Below, piece by piece: positions 35,851 through 47,500 of a stretch of 64,000 nt of DNA. Each line of letters opens with the position of its first letter. Position 1 is the first letter of the stretch. This DNA is from Gorsachius magnificus (taxonomy: Eukaryota > Chordata > Aves > Pelecaniformes > Ardeidae). The stretch is taken from NCBI GenBank assembly GCA_034008185.1, contig CM067081.1, positions 31,246,806 through 31,310,805 of the forward strand, given 5' to 3'. The notes under the pieces were generated by a model. That model was not told the DNA's origin. It saw only the letters and a list, made by a program, of their open reading frames with translations, and did no database searches. A program made the position numbers and the translations under genes.

Positions 35851-38800
35851 GGCCGGTTGCTTTCCTGTCAGAGCAGAGAGCTGGCAGAAATCCCGCTGAC
35901 CTGCAGCACTCCTGGGGTCTGGGCAGGAGACACCCAGCACTCACTGCTGCCCGGGGACGAATGCAGGCTCCTCAGGGCCTCCACTGCTGGAGCCTATGTC
36001 CTGGAGCTGCTGGCTGGTATTGGGTTTTTGGTGTAAATGCAGGCCCAGTCTCAGGAACTGACGCATTCCCCCTTCCAGCCGGCACCCTAACAGAGAGCGC
36101 AGCCGGGCTTTCTACCTGTTCAGAGCAAACGCGGGGTTCCTCTCCCACTGAGCGACAGGCCCAGCCAGCTACGGCGCCCCTCCCGCAGGCCCATATTTTC
36201 CACACACGCGCCCCAGGGGGAGCAGGACATGGCTGTTACAGCTGAGCGTGAGGTGTCCCAGAGCCTCTGGTGGGAGGCCCAGCCCCACAGCGAGCGAGGC
36301 CATCCCGCTGGTGAAGGCTGCTTGCGGCCCGGGGAAGAGAAGGAGCCGAAGTCCCTGCCACCCCTGCCCATGGTGGGTGAGGCCGCCAGGCAGCCGCAGC
36401 CTCCGCCAGCCCTGGGCACGGCTGGTGCTGGGCAGGCAGCGTGAGACAAGGCTGGAGGAAAAGCCAGGGCAAGGTTAGCAGTTTTGGCCGTGTGGTTCAG
36501 CTGTCAGCCAAGCATCTCACAGGGCTGGGACTTGGCCCGGCTCGCCCGAGAGCCCCAGGGAGAAGCAGGCGGCCAGCCCAGCCCTCCTGACTCCCGGCCC
36601 CGCACCACAGCCCCTGCCTCGCGCTGGCCCCTCTTTCCAGGAGTGCGAAAGGAGGAAAAACAATCAAACCCCTGCCTATGGCAGCGGTCGTCGAGTGGCT
36701 TTGCAGAGCCACAGTAAAAAAATAACCTTTTCTGCCTCAGGCTGCTTCACAGCACAGACGGCAGGAGCATGGGGAGAGCCTGCGCCTGGGCTGCAGCACC
36801 GGCTCGGCTCTCGCCAAGCCACGGCCATGCCCAGCGGTGCCACAGCAGGGAGGGGGCTCCCCCCCAACACCCACGCCCATCTGGCTTAGCATGGACTGGG
36901 GAACAGGGGACAGGGATGTTCCAGCACATGCTGTGAGACAGCAATCTGCCTTGCCTCGTGCCACTGAACGCTGTAATTCACCATTGCTACAAGAGCCCCC
37001 TGGCTGTTTTTCATCAGCATACAGCAGCGGCAGCAGCTGGGAGGGCTTTGCTGCTGAGCCTCAGCCCCAGGGAAGCATGGCAGTGCCCTGGCCGTCTCTG
37101 AGACGTCAGATACCTCCTGCGGGGCAGCACACGAAGTACGGCTCAGGTGTGTGTCCCGTGCCACCCCACCCTCCTCCCTCCCTGGGTGTGCCCGTTTTGC
37201 TTCTTGCTAGTGCTGCTTGCAGGGGCTGTGAGTCTCTCCCCCATCAGCAGATTTGGGAACGAAGCCCCATTGTCCCATGGCCAAACGTGTAACCTACTTG
37301 TTTTAACTGTCACGCCGTGCCAGCAGGCACCTCCAGTGTGCTGAGGTTTTACAAGCAGTTGAGCAACAAGCAGCTGACCACCAAGGTGGCAGGCACAAAG
37401 TCCTTTGGCTGCATGACAGGCACCAGCCCAGTCACGGCACCATAGCCCAGCTCCTCGTAGTTAAAGAAACAAAGCCCACCCAGCTCCCCAGTGCAGCTCT
37501 CCTGGGGAGAGCTACCAGTCTGCTAATGAAAGGAGTTACTTCTTCTGAGAGCACAGAGAGGACAGGAGCATGTCTTTGGGGCCACGAAAGCCACTTGCTC
37601 AACTCCTATGAATAGAGGCCCTTTACTTCCAGTTGCCGGGTACGTTACCTCTACTAACGCACGCCTTTGGCACTGCCCTTCACCTCGCTTGCAGACCAGC
37701 TGGCTTGACAAGGGTTGGGAGTGGATTTTAAAAATGCCCCTGTCACAGCAGGGCCCGCTGCATCTGTTTGGAGCTTTGTGCAAACATGCTGGGGGGGGGG
37801 GTTAGCTTTTCGGCGGGTGGCATGCCCAGGCACAGCCCTGCCCTGGCAGCTAGTCGGGAGCGAACACACATCATGTGCTCAGGCAGATGGACGGTCAGAT
37901 GCCTGATGGGCCCTGCGTGCGTGCGTAGGACAGGCGGGAGCCTGCAGGGAGCAGGGCTCACCAGCTCCCGTGGGGGGGTGGGGTGGGTGGAGAAAGGCAC
38001 CTCCTCCCCATTTTAAAGCTGGGTGTGGGGGAAAAAAAATTATATTCATAGGCAGACTCGCCTTGTGCCCCAAGGAGTGTCACGGGCAGAGCCACAGTTA
38101 GCTCATGGGCAGGTTCTCGCTACGGGCTGACGGCAATGGCTCATGCTTCCCAGCAAAGGCTCCAAGGAAGCAGGCACCAGGGACAGGCCCGATGGCAGGC
38201 AAGCAAGCAGCAGCTCCCAGGGGATGGCAGGCGTCGCTGAGGGAAGAGAGGCACGTGCTCATTGCAACAAAAGACCCAGCTCTCCTGCGAATACCACTTC
38301 TAGCTGTAAAGATTGGCTCCTCTCCTGCCTTTTTTTTTTTTTTTTTTTGCTTTTGCTAGATAAATCTGTCTTGCTCCATGATGGGAGTGAAAGGCCAGCA
38401 GCAGGTGAACGTAGTGGCATTCGTACTTTTTAAAATACATCTCTCAGGTATTTCTGAAAGGACACAGGATGGGGTATGTGTGTGAATGTGTGTATGCTGG
38501 CATTTGTATGACATGTCCCTAAGGCCTGGCTTCAGCTACAGTTATTGTTCAAATGCTTCATGGTTCCCCAGGCTTCTTCAATCCCTTATTATTTTCTCCA
38601 AGTTAGAAATTTAGCTGCCCTGGGAGCGGGCGGGTGGGGAATTTAGCGGCAAAGCAGTGTGGTGACCTCACCAGAGCCAAAGTAGAGAGTTGAGCAATGA
38701 TGGCGAAGGAGGTGAAAAAGGCAGGCGGCCTGCAAAGGCTTCAGTTTTGTTAATGTACCTCCGTAGTTCCAGTGATTAACACGTTGCAGAAGTGCCACCT

Positions 38801-39500
38801 CCATTAAAGCTGGAACAGACGCCATCCCTCCAACAGTGGTGGGAATGCACAGTGGTCTTGTAGCTTCAGGAAGACCACCCCGTGCTGAGGCAGAGCCTGG
38901 CTCCTCAGAAAAATGAAAGAAAGAAGAGCCCCAGTTCAGAGAGAGGGAGCCGATCTGAGGAGCCTTCTCTGGCCCAGCCTCACTAAGCCAGCCACGGAAT
39001 CAGCACAGCGGTGCTTCGCCTCTTCTCTCCCTGCAGCAAAGACTTTGCAGTGCTGCCCTTCACCTTCTCACCCAGGGGCTGTGGGCTTAGTCTACGACTG
39101 CGACAAGCAGTGCACGGAGTTTCAAGGCAGCATTTTGGTACGTCATGAAGGTAACGACCCCTATGTTGGCCCTGCTTCTATCCATCACATTATCAGATAG
39201 AGGTGGGTGCCAGTGGAAGGTATCTTGTACTTGTATCCCCCCTCAAAGTGGGAACAAAACTGCAAAACCACTGAGCACCATATTCTGCCCAGCATCTGAA
39301 AATGCTTAAGACTGGGTGTTGCCCATGTATATGTACACAGCATACAAATCTGGCAGTTAGCAGATAGCTACGCAGATCTGGGAAAGCAGAAGGATCCCAA
39401 AGAAGATCAGAAAGTGTTTGACAACAATTTTCTGCAATTACCTTCCTGTGCAGAACAAGGTTCAGCTCTGCTATATGTGGCATCTTCATTAATGATGCAG
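35851..39500. other. GC-rich intergenic stretch, no gene identified
   Basis: The 36.0-38.3 kb part is GC-rich with moderate CpG content and overlapping open frames in several frames on both strands (longest about 150 codons, 36837-37292). This is what GC-rich non-coding DNA produces by chance. No domain, splice pattern or codon periodicity was recognised. It contains a G run at 37791-37801 and a T run near 38331-38348. An unannotated non-coding RNA cannot be excluded. Confidence 0.55.
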
Positions 39501-40081
39501 TGGCCTGGTTTTGGCTGGGATAGAGTTGATTTTCTTCCTGGTGGCTGGTATAGTGCTGCGTTTTGGATTTAGTAGGAGAACAATGTTGCTAACACCCTGA
39601 TGTTTTAGTTGTTGCTGAGCAGTGCTTAGACAGGTCAAGGACTTTTCATCTTCCCATGCTCTGGCAGGTGCACAAAGAGCCGGGAGGGGGCACAGCCAGG
39701 ACAGCTGACCCCAACTGACCAAAGGGATATTCCATGCCATATGATGTCAGGCTCAGCTTATAAAGCTGAGAGAAGAAGAAGGAAGGGGGGGACATTTGGA
39801 GTGATGGTGTTTCTCTTCCCAAGTAACTGTTATGTGTGATGGAGCCCTGCTTTTCTGGGGATGGCTGAGCACCTGCCTGCCCAGGGGAAATGGTGAATGA
39901 ATTCCTTGCTTTGCTTTGCTTGCGTGCGTGGCTTTTGCTTTCCCTATTACACTGTCTTTATCTCAACCCACGAGCTTTCTCACTTTTACCGTTCTGATTC
40001 TCTCCCCCAACCCACTGCGGGGGGTGGAGCGAGCAACCGGTTCTGTGGGGCTTAGTTGCCGGCCAGGGTTAAACCATGACA
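39501..40081 (-). mobile_element. Solo LTR, endogenous retrovirus family, minus orientation
   Basis: A 581-bp LTR-like unit. Read on the minus strand it starts TGTCATGGTTTAACCCTGGC and ends AAAACCAGGCCA (TG...CA). It shares its whole length with 40624-41189, including GAGAAAGCTCGTGGGTTGAG, a CAAAGCAAAGCAAGGAATT block, CAGTTGGGGTCAGCTGTCCT and GAAAATCAACTCTATCCCAG. The flanking 5-mers TGCAG (39496-39500) and TCCAG (40082-40086) differ by one base and may be a decayed target duplication. No retroviral gene lies on either side, so it is a solo LTR. The family type is inferred; similar LTRs are common in birds. Confidence 0.85.
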
Positions 40082-40623
40082 TCCAGTAATCCAGATCCAT
40101 TAGAAATTGGCACGCACCATCTGCCACCTTTGCTTTTCTAGTCTCCAAGTGTCGCTTATTGGATCTAGTAAATTAAAGCCAAGCAGATATTTGAAGCCTG
40201 GCTTGCAGGCCGAATGGCTGAAACAAAAAAGTCCATTTAGAGGACTGCAAAGCTTTTCATGGTAGTACTCCCACTACACATGGCTCTGGGAAGCCTGTCC
40301 CCTTGCCAGCCTGGCTGACCACGTCCCAGTGACTGCTTGTTGTGTGTCTACAATGACATTTCAGTTCAAGAGCAGTTCTGAAATGCATCTCCCATCTGTC
40401 CCCATCTGCCCGTGGCTCTGTGACACAAGCCAGTCTTGGAGGGCAATTGAGTGGATCCTTTCAGATGAAGTTAAACAGGAAAATGAATGGTAGGAATAGC
40501 CCTAATGCACAGGCCTTTGGTCCGCGTGCCCGGGCTAGAGCTTGGTGGATGTAAAACCCCTGACAGGTCAGGCCTTCAGCATCACCTGCTTCACACTACA
40601 GACTTGCTCCCCTTCTACCAGCG
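40082..40623. other. Unique spacer between two inverted LTRs
   Basis: 542 bases without recognisable retroviral gene, coding exon or repeat. Its lack of gag/pol/env similarity shows that the flanking LTRs are not the two ends of one provirus. Confidence 0.7.
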
Positions 40624-41189
40624 TGTTGTGGTTTAACCCCAGCAGCAACTCAGCACCACGCAGCCGCTCGCTCACTCCCCCACGGTGGGATGGGGGAGAG
40701 AATCAGAAGGGTAAAAGTGAGAAAGCTCGTGGGTTGAGATAAAGACAGTGTAATAGGAAAAGCAAAAGCCGCGCACGCAAGCAAAGCAAAGCAAGGAATT
40801 AATTCGGTTCTTCCCATGGGCAGGTGGGTGCTCAGCCATCCCCAGGAAAGCAGGGCTCCATCACGCATAACAGTGACTCGAGAAGACAAACGCGATCACT
40901 CTGAATGTCCCCCCTTCCTTCTTCTTCCCCCAGTTTATATACTGAGCCTGACATCATATGGTATGGAGTAGCCCTGTGGTCAGTTGGGGTCAGCTGTCCT
41001 GGCTGTGCCCCCTCCCAGCTTCTTGTGCACCTGCCAGAGCTGAGAAGTCCTTGATTTATTGTAAGCACTGCTGAGCAACAACTAAAACATCAGGGATTTA
41101 TCAGGAGTCTCCTAGTACTGACTCCAAAACACAGCACTAGGCCAGCTACTAGGAAGAAAATCAACTCTATCCCAGCCGAAAGCAGGACA
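40624..41189 (+). mobile_element. Solo LTR of the same family, plus orientation
   Basis: 566 bp from TGTTGTGGTTTAACCCCAGC to GAAAGCAGGACA. A TATATA at 40936-40941 (TTTATATACTGAGCC) sits where a U3 promoter would be expected. It aligns throughout with the reverse complement of 39501-40081. Flanking 5-mers CAGCG (40619-40623) and CGGCG (41190-41194) differ by one base. No internal retroviral sequence is attached. Confidence 0.85.
40936..40941 (+). promoter_or_regulatory. TATA-like box in LTR
   Basis: TATATA within the LTR. The equivalent position in the other copy reads TTTATAAGCTGAGCC on its own strand. It could be the old viral core promoter; activity is unknown. Confidence 0.45.
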
Positions 41190-43672
41190 CGGCGTAGCCC
41201 CCATCACCACAGCAATCCCCGTCTGCAGTGACTATGAATCGAGACGCCCATACAAGCAATCCAGGGCCACAAGGCAGGAGGTGCAGCAGGGCCCAATTTT
41301 ACTGCTGGATGGTCAAAGCTTCGCCCACTTCTATCCTTTCCAACCAAGAAACAAGCTGCGGGGGTGGCAGCTCATGCAGCGCTCCCTGAGGCAGTTCTAA
41401 CTCTCACGACAAAGAGGGAATTAATGCTCATTAATGCTCACATGGCCAAGGGAGGGGATCCCGGCCCTTTCCCCAGGCTGGCAGGAGGCACAGTCTCGTG
41501 TTGAGACAAATTCTTCAGGCAGAGCAGAGGGAGGTGATGCAGCTCAGCAAACAGCTGGGACTGCAGGAGCAAGGACAGCACTGGGCTGGTAAAGGGCGTG
41601 AGCATTTCAAAGTACTTTGTAATGTTTCTAATAACCCAAAGCACTTAAAAATACACTTCAGTACTTACTGTTGGGATCAGTTTATTAGCAGAAAACATGT
41701 TTTGCTGTAAGGCAGACAAATAACAGAGTATTTCTGTAGTTCTCAGTCAAGAGGCCAAATTATTACTGATCGTTAATACCTGCACTTAAAATGACTGCTT
41801 TGAAATGAATGGAAAAGAACCAAAACGCACATGGAAATTTCATACAATATATAAAATATATAACTTTAACATTTCTTAATTTTAAATACATCGCTCTTTT
41901 ATGTAAGAAACAAACATCCTAAAGTTCATTTGCAGAATAAGCACTGCAGGAGATGTCCAATCTTCCATGTCTCTCCCTGGTAAGCAGAAGGCATGCACAG
42001 CAGCAGCTACAGAGTCCATGGGCTGAGAGAGAAACCCCATTCACATTGTTTCTGTCATCCAGAATAAAGACCCTACTTTGTAATTCCAGCATGAATTAAA
42101 AGAAGTAGAGTTACACCGATAATCAGAGGCTACGGAAATTTGTGAGCCTCTGGAGGAAACTGTAGAAATATGGCAAGACGGAAACAAAGCCAGACTTCCA
42201 AGCCTTCAGCCCTACAAGCAACTCCAAGTTTCATGGAAAGTTTTGTACAAAAATCCTCTTTTTAAAAACCAATAAAAAGTAAAGGTAAAAATCTTAGCTC
42301 CTCATGAAGTACAGGTTACCAGCAGCACTCACTGCAGCATAGTAATTTAATGTGTGTGATAGCTGACTTGTATCTTGATTTACCTCTCTATGTACCCAGG
42401 GCTACCTATGATGTTTCAGGGACTTTTCCATTTCAGCTGTTCCTATAAAGACACACACTTCTTTACCGATTCTGATACCAGCTGACTGATCAGTATAAGG
42501 TTGCTCAGAGCCCCGTCCAGCCTGGTCTTTTCCCTGCTTCTGCCTCAAGCAGAAGAGCATTACCAATGGATTGCAGAAACATGAAGCTTTCGGTGGGTGG
42601 GACAGACTTTTTACTCTAATCTGGACAGTGCTCTTCTGATCTGTAGAAAAAGCAAAGAGCAATTATTCTAACACAAGATGCTTACAAGAAGTGTGTGTGT
42701 GGAAATATGCCAAAGTAAAATATTTATGATTTAAAACCAGATTATAATCTTTCTTACGAAACACCAACATTTGACTTTAACCTCATATGGAAGTTACAAA
42801 CAATGAAACTATATAAACCTTAATGAGAGGGAAAAACTGTCTTTCCAAGGTTTGTACAGCATCCAGACCAGTAACTTAATCCCCAGGCCCTGGACTCTGA
42901 ATCTGACGGTTGAGGCATGGAGCTCTTGCAGCTGGATCTGCTGGTCCTAAATTCAGGACCCAAGTTCCTCCAGACTATATTACACGACCTGGTGAAGTGG
43001 CAGTTCAGCCACTTCCTCCTGAACCACTACTGTGGAAAAGGACTCTTTTGTGGTGTGATGCAAAAATGGATTTCACCATCCTTCCCTTAGTTGAGAAACA
43101 GCGTCAGATTTTTCCCCTTCGTTCACTACCCAGTCCTGGGAAACGAAACTGGATGCACCCTGCTAAGCAAGACAGCAGTGGTGTGGGAGGTCAGCCAGCT
43201 GCCTGATGAGATTTCTACTGCTAACTCTGCGTGTGCTGCACTCAACCAGCAGCATCTTTAGACGTGATTCCCCCTCCAGTAATTTAAGGAGGGCCGCAAA
43301 GACAAGATGCATGAAAGAATTGGGAAGAGGCCGTTTATATATCCTACCAGCAGCAGCAGAAAAAGGCTTCAGGAATTTGCACTTGACAGCTTCCAAGAGA
43401 AAGCCTTGGAACATCTGCTCAAAGAAGCAGCTAGAGGTCATATTCAAAGCAGCAAACAGATGGGAGTAAGGAGAGTGACCTCTCAAAAGATGCTGGGTAC
43501 AACTCTCTGTTCTGGTTAACCGTTACCTACCCAGCACCTCCTCAAAACTAGGACACCATTAGACTGCAGTTTCACTGCTCCAGGTGTAGTCATCCAAGAG
43601 ACTGGCACCTGAAAAGATTCGCGCTATTCCACTGGTTCCATCCTATCTAAGAGACAACAGGACATCTGGCAC
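41190..43672. other. Intergenic or distal 3' UTR of CDADC1
   Basis: No coding exon recognised. A minus-strand AATAAA at 41686-41681 (TTTATT on +) could end a very long CDADC1 3' UTR of about 2.8 kb, but nothing else supports that. Confidence 0.4.
41681..41686 (-). terminator. Candidate distal polyadenylation signal, CDADC1 side
   Basis: AATAAA on the minus strand, 2.8 kb past the CDADC1 stop. Position only. Confidence 0.2.
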
Positions 43673-44489
43673 TTTATTAGCTTCTGTAGTCCTAGAGGCC
43701 CGTTAGTGAAGATTAACAAAACCTAAACACCAGCAATCTTCACTTCGTATGTAGGGGCCAGTGAGATGCATACAGCCAAATTCTTTTAGGCCTGCATCCA
43801 GAAGCTGAGAAAAAGCAAAGCTAATCTTTGTCTACATTAGTTCAGATGGGACTCGCTTGAGGAAGCACAGAGCAGCAATGCAAGTACCACAAAACAAAAC
43901 AGCTCTGCTGCTATGGTAGCTGGAAGAGGATATGTATGAAAGGCAAGCCCAATCTCCAAATCACTTACCTAGCAATGACTGCCACCCCAATGGCTTTGTC
44001 TCCTTTGTACAAGCAGACTGAGAAGCAAAAGCCACTTTCAGGAACAGGAATAATCACTAGTGATTATTTATCTACCATTTCCTAGAAGATTCCCTTGATG
44101 ATTGTAGTTGAAGAAGTAGGGCTTATTTCTGCATTCTGCTAGCCCAGACCTTAGAAATCCATTCCCTCAATCCATACACCGAGCAAAAAAAGATACTGCT
44201 TTATTATTGCTCTGATCTACCAGCAATAAACTTTCAGTACTTTTTTTTTTAATGTGTGAACAATGATTAGCCACACAGTTACTTTCACAGAAAATACAAG
44301 CAGCATTTTTTCCCCAGGAACTTCTAAAATAAAAAGACCTTCAGGTAATTCTGTAAAACATTTAAGACATCATAAATAAACTTATTCTAAAAACCGCTTT
44401 CCGAACAATAAATAAAACTCTTCCTCATTTGAAAGTGCAAACAGGCATTATAAAAAGTACAGAGCAAGACTGCAGAAGTGCTTAATTAT
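43673..44489 (-). other. CDADC1: CDADC1 3' UTR (extent inferred)
   Basis: Sequence after the TGA at 44492-44490 on the minus strand. Two AATAAA hexamers, at 44205-44200 and 43678-43673, would give 3' UTRs of about 0.3 or 0.8 kb. No transcript data decide between them. Confidence 0.4.
44200..44205 (-). terminator. Candidate polyadenylation signal, CDADC1
   Basis: TTTATT on +, AATAAA on the transcribed strand, about 285 nt past the stop codon. Confidence 0.35.
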
Positions 44490-44563
44490 TCAGTAGTGAC
44501 CAAGACACAATTTCTTGTTTTGGTGCTGCTGGTCATCTAGTGATTTGGTTTTCTGGACCCCAT
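44490..44563 (-). CDS. CDADC1: CDADC1 terminal exon
   Basis: Acceptor TTTCTTTAG; 74 nt finishing an Asn codon, then [23 protein letters not shown] and TGA at 44492-44490. The pattern NGV...QHQ-K-L-LG-H matches the human C terminus, where I recall a basic KRLRLG; here it reads KKLCLG. Confidence 0.92.
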
Positions 44564-47500
44564 CTAAAGAAAAAAAATATGTGTGAAACACTAATACAAT
44601 AGCAAGCATAATCTAAATACTCAATACATTCAGGCACACTGGAGTAACTCTGGCTGGGGGTTGGGGCAGGGGAGCTTGTCATCTTCCCCATACAGAGGAA
44701 CATGCAATAATCATAGCAAAAGAAACATACTAAGGAAAACCAGCAACTTAAACCAGTTCAGCGTTGCAAATGCAAGCATGCCATCTCGAAGAAAGCATTG
44801 TTAGAAAAATGAGCCCTGTTAAAGGTTGTTAAAGTACTCCAGGATGAATCTTTCTCCAGCTGGGTCTAAAAACCAGTAGCAGAGAGAGGGACAAACAAGC
44901 CCTAACATTTTGCAGTGATTACTAATGCCATAAACACTACTCTGAGCCTTTCCCTCCTCCCTTTGCCCCCCGACTCATGAGGAAATACCTAACAAAGAGG
45001 CTTCTCCACAAGTCTATCTCACTGCGTGTTAGGAATTAGCTTGTAGCACGTGGGTATTCATGTGCTACAAAAACCACCTTCAGTCTTTTTTATGCTCCTA
45101 GCATGGCGCTCAGTGCTTTGAGTAACTGCCAACTCCCTATCTTTACGCTCCATATCTTCATGCTTCAGGCACAAAAAATATTTAGCTTCTTTTTCCACAT
45201 TATTTTCCCCTCTGGATGAAAAACATTTTAAGGACTGGTAGCTGACAGTAGATGCCAGTGGTGGGTCCCTTTTGTAGCACTATAAGGCTTCAACATAAGA
45301 TTCATCTAAACTCTGTTTTCAGAAGATGACAGCTCCCTTGCTACAGGGGTGCAGGCTGACAGGATTTTGTGGCCTTTATATTATATATGTGTATATATAC
45401 ACACAAAAATAAATGTTGATTGAAAAGCATTGGCATAGATTCTACTTCATAAAAGAAGCACTGAAATGTTCTGCAGAACATGCTTAAATGACTTGGAGGA
45501 GTCCAATTTCTCTTGAAAACGAATGGCACTCTTTACAGAACACAATATAAAAAGTCTTTGTAGAACAAAATTTAAAACATGATAGTCTGAAATGACTATG
45601 TGCAAAACAGCATATTGTCGACCTTGATAATAGCACTGCTAGATTTTGTAATGTGTGCGCCAATGCCAAGCATTTGTTAGAAGCAGCTTGTTTTCAACTT
45701 AGCATTAGTTCATCTATTCAAAAAGCTCAGAGAAGTTTTCATAGCAAAATTTAACTAATCTAAATCAAGATTAATTAAGACTAATCAATCCCACAGGGAT
45801 TCAGGTTTGTTTAAAACTTGATCTCTCTTATTGACTCCAGTCATAAAATGAATTAATGAAAAAATACTTACTTTCCCTGGCTGTGGGGTCATGGAATTCA
45901 AGGGCATTAGTGTACAATGGGTTTTTTTGCCACTGGTAAAAGAAGAAGAAAAAGTTTACTTACTCCAGAAGACAGAAGAAAGAGCAAAGAGAAAAAAAAA
46001 AGAAAAATGTACCCTGCAGTCCTTCACTGTAAGACATGACTAGGGGCGAGGCGGGAAATGAAGGGCTCCCCCTCCAACACACACTTGCTTTGAGGATAAA
46101 GAACTGTTAAGGGACGTGTGGCCATTTACTCCCTTGAGAAGGGGAAACGAGCCTGCTCAAACTGACAGTGCTGCAGTTTGTCATTGAGAGCAACCTGAGT
46201 GCAGGCGCACTTGGCCACCTTCAAAACCCATCACAGCTCTTTCAGGAGCTGCTGGAAAGGCCTACAAAAACCACACGGTGATCTCCCAGGTCAGCTACCG
46301 TGCTGTGACAGGGAGGCTCGGACAGAGCTTCAGAGTGTGAAGAGACCACCTCAAACAGCAGCAACGAGTAAGAGGGAAATCTGTGGGGCAATTACAGAAG
46401 AACAGACACACTCAGCCCCACAATCTGACATATGGCACAGCACTTCTTCCCAGTGTCGTGACAGAGCAACCTCTCAATTCCACTCACTTGACTAAACAGC
46501 ACATGAGAACAGTCCTCTATGCTGGCTGCAGATGACTGCTCACTTCACTCTCCCGCCCCAACGCTGCCCAGAGTTTTTAGCATATCATACATTTAGACAC
46601 TTACTGTAAATTTGCTTACACCCTCAAGTTCACCAAACTTCATATAGGATATGTCTGCTTTCTTTTTTCCAGCATCAACATCTCCTGCATAGATCTCCTT
46701 GATACCAGCCCCTTTGATTAAAGGGACACATTCATCACATGGACATTTTGTCACAAATATCATGCTTCTTTCATCTGGATTTATTTCTCGACACCTACAA
46801 GCAGTCAGAAAATGGAATTTCAGAGTTTATATCTTGATAGTTTTGAATGGTGATGAACCTGATACCTCACAAGAGCAAGCAAAGAAGTGTTATCAACTCT
46901 CAGAAGCAACGTATTCCTAATTAAGTGCAGAAGTACACAATGATAGCTGGTTTGGTTTTACCATCTGTGAACAAAACACCCATCCCACCTCTCCACACAT
47001 ATCACTGTCGGAAGCCTCCACAATTGCCACACTTCCATATTTCAGGTTATAGCATAGTCCTAGCAGGAAGCAGAGGCAGTGGCTCATATCTGAAGCATAG
47101 CTGCCATGCATTGGAGCAAATATCCTTTAAAAACCAAGTTCACTTAAGAAGTCTGAAGAAACCCCAGGAGCTGACTGTGTCCATGCACATCCAAATTCTG
47201 CATCATGGGCATAAACAAGACTGTGATTGCAATCCACACTTCATCACAGTGACATCATGCATCTGAACCATCTCATTCTCTTCTGTGGTAAAAATAAACC
47301 CATTACCTGAATGTCAAGGCGTTCTGCTCCGCATGTATAATGTATCTGAACTTTCTGATTTCCCGATCTTTTTGTTTATCATCCATGTGTGGAAAATCAG
47401 CATATTCAGATCCAACAGGAAAGGCATTGTAACCACAACCTACAAAATACATTGCTCCTGTTCCATCACAGCTTCTCTGTAACAGTAAGCAAAGCACCAA

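Noticed and set aside
36120..37292. Several overlapping 70-150-codon open frames in the GC-rich intergenic region
   Set aside because: They overlap in most frames on both strands, lack domains and lack linked splice sites.
39501..41189. A single provirus with two LTRs
   Set aside because: The LTRs are inverted relative to each other and the 542-bp spacer has no retroviral gene similarity.
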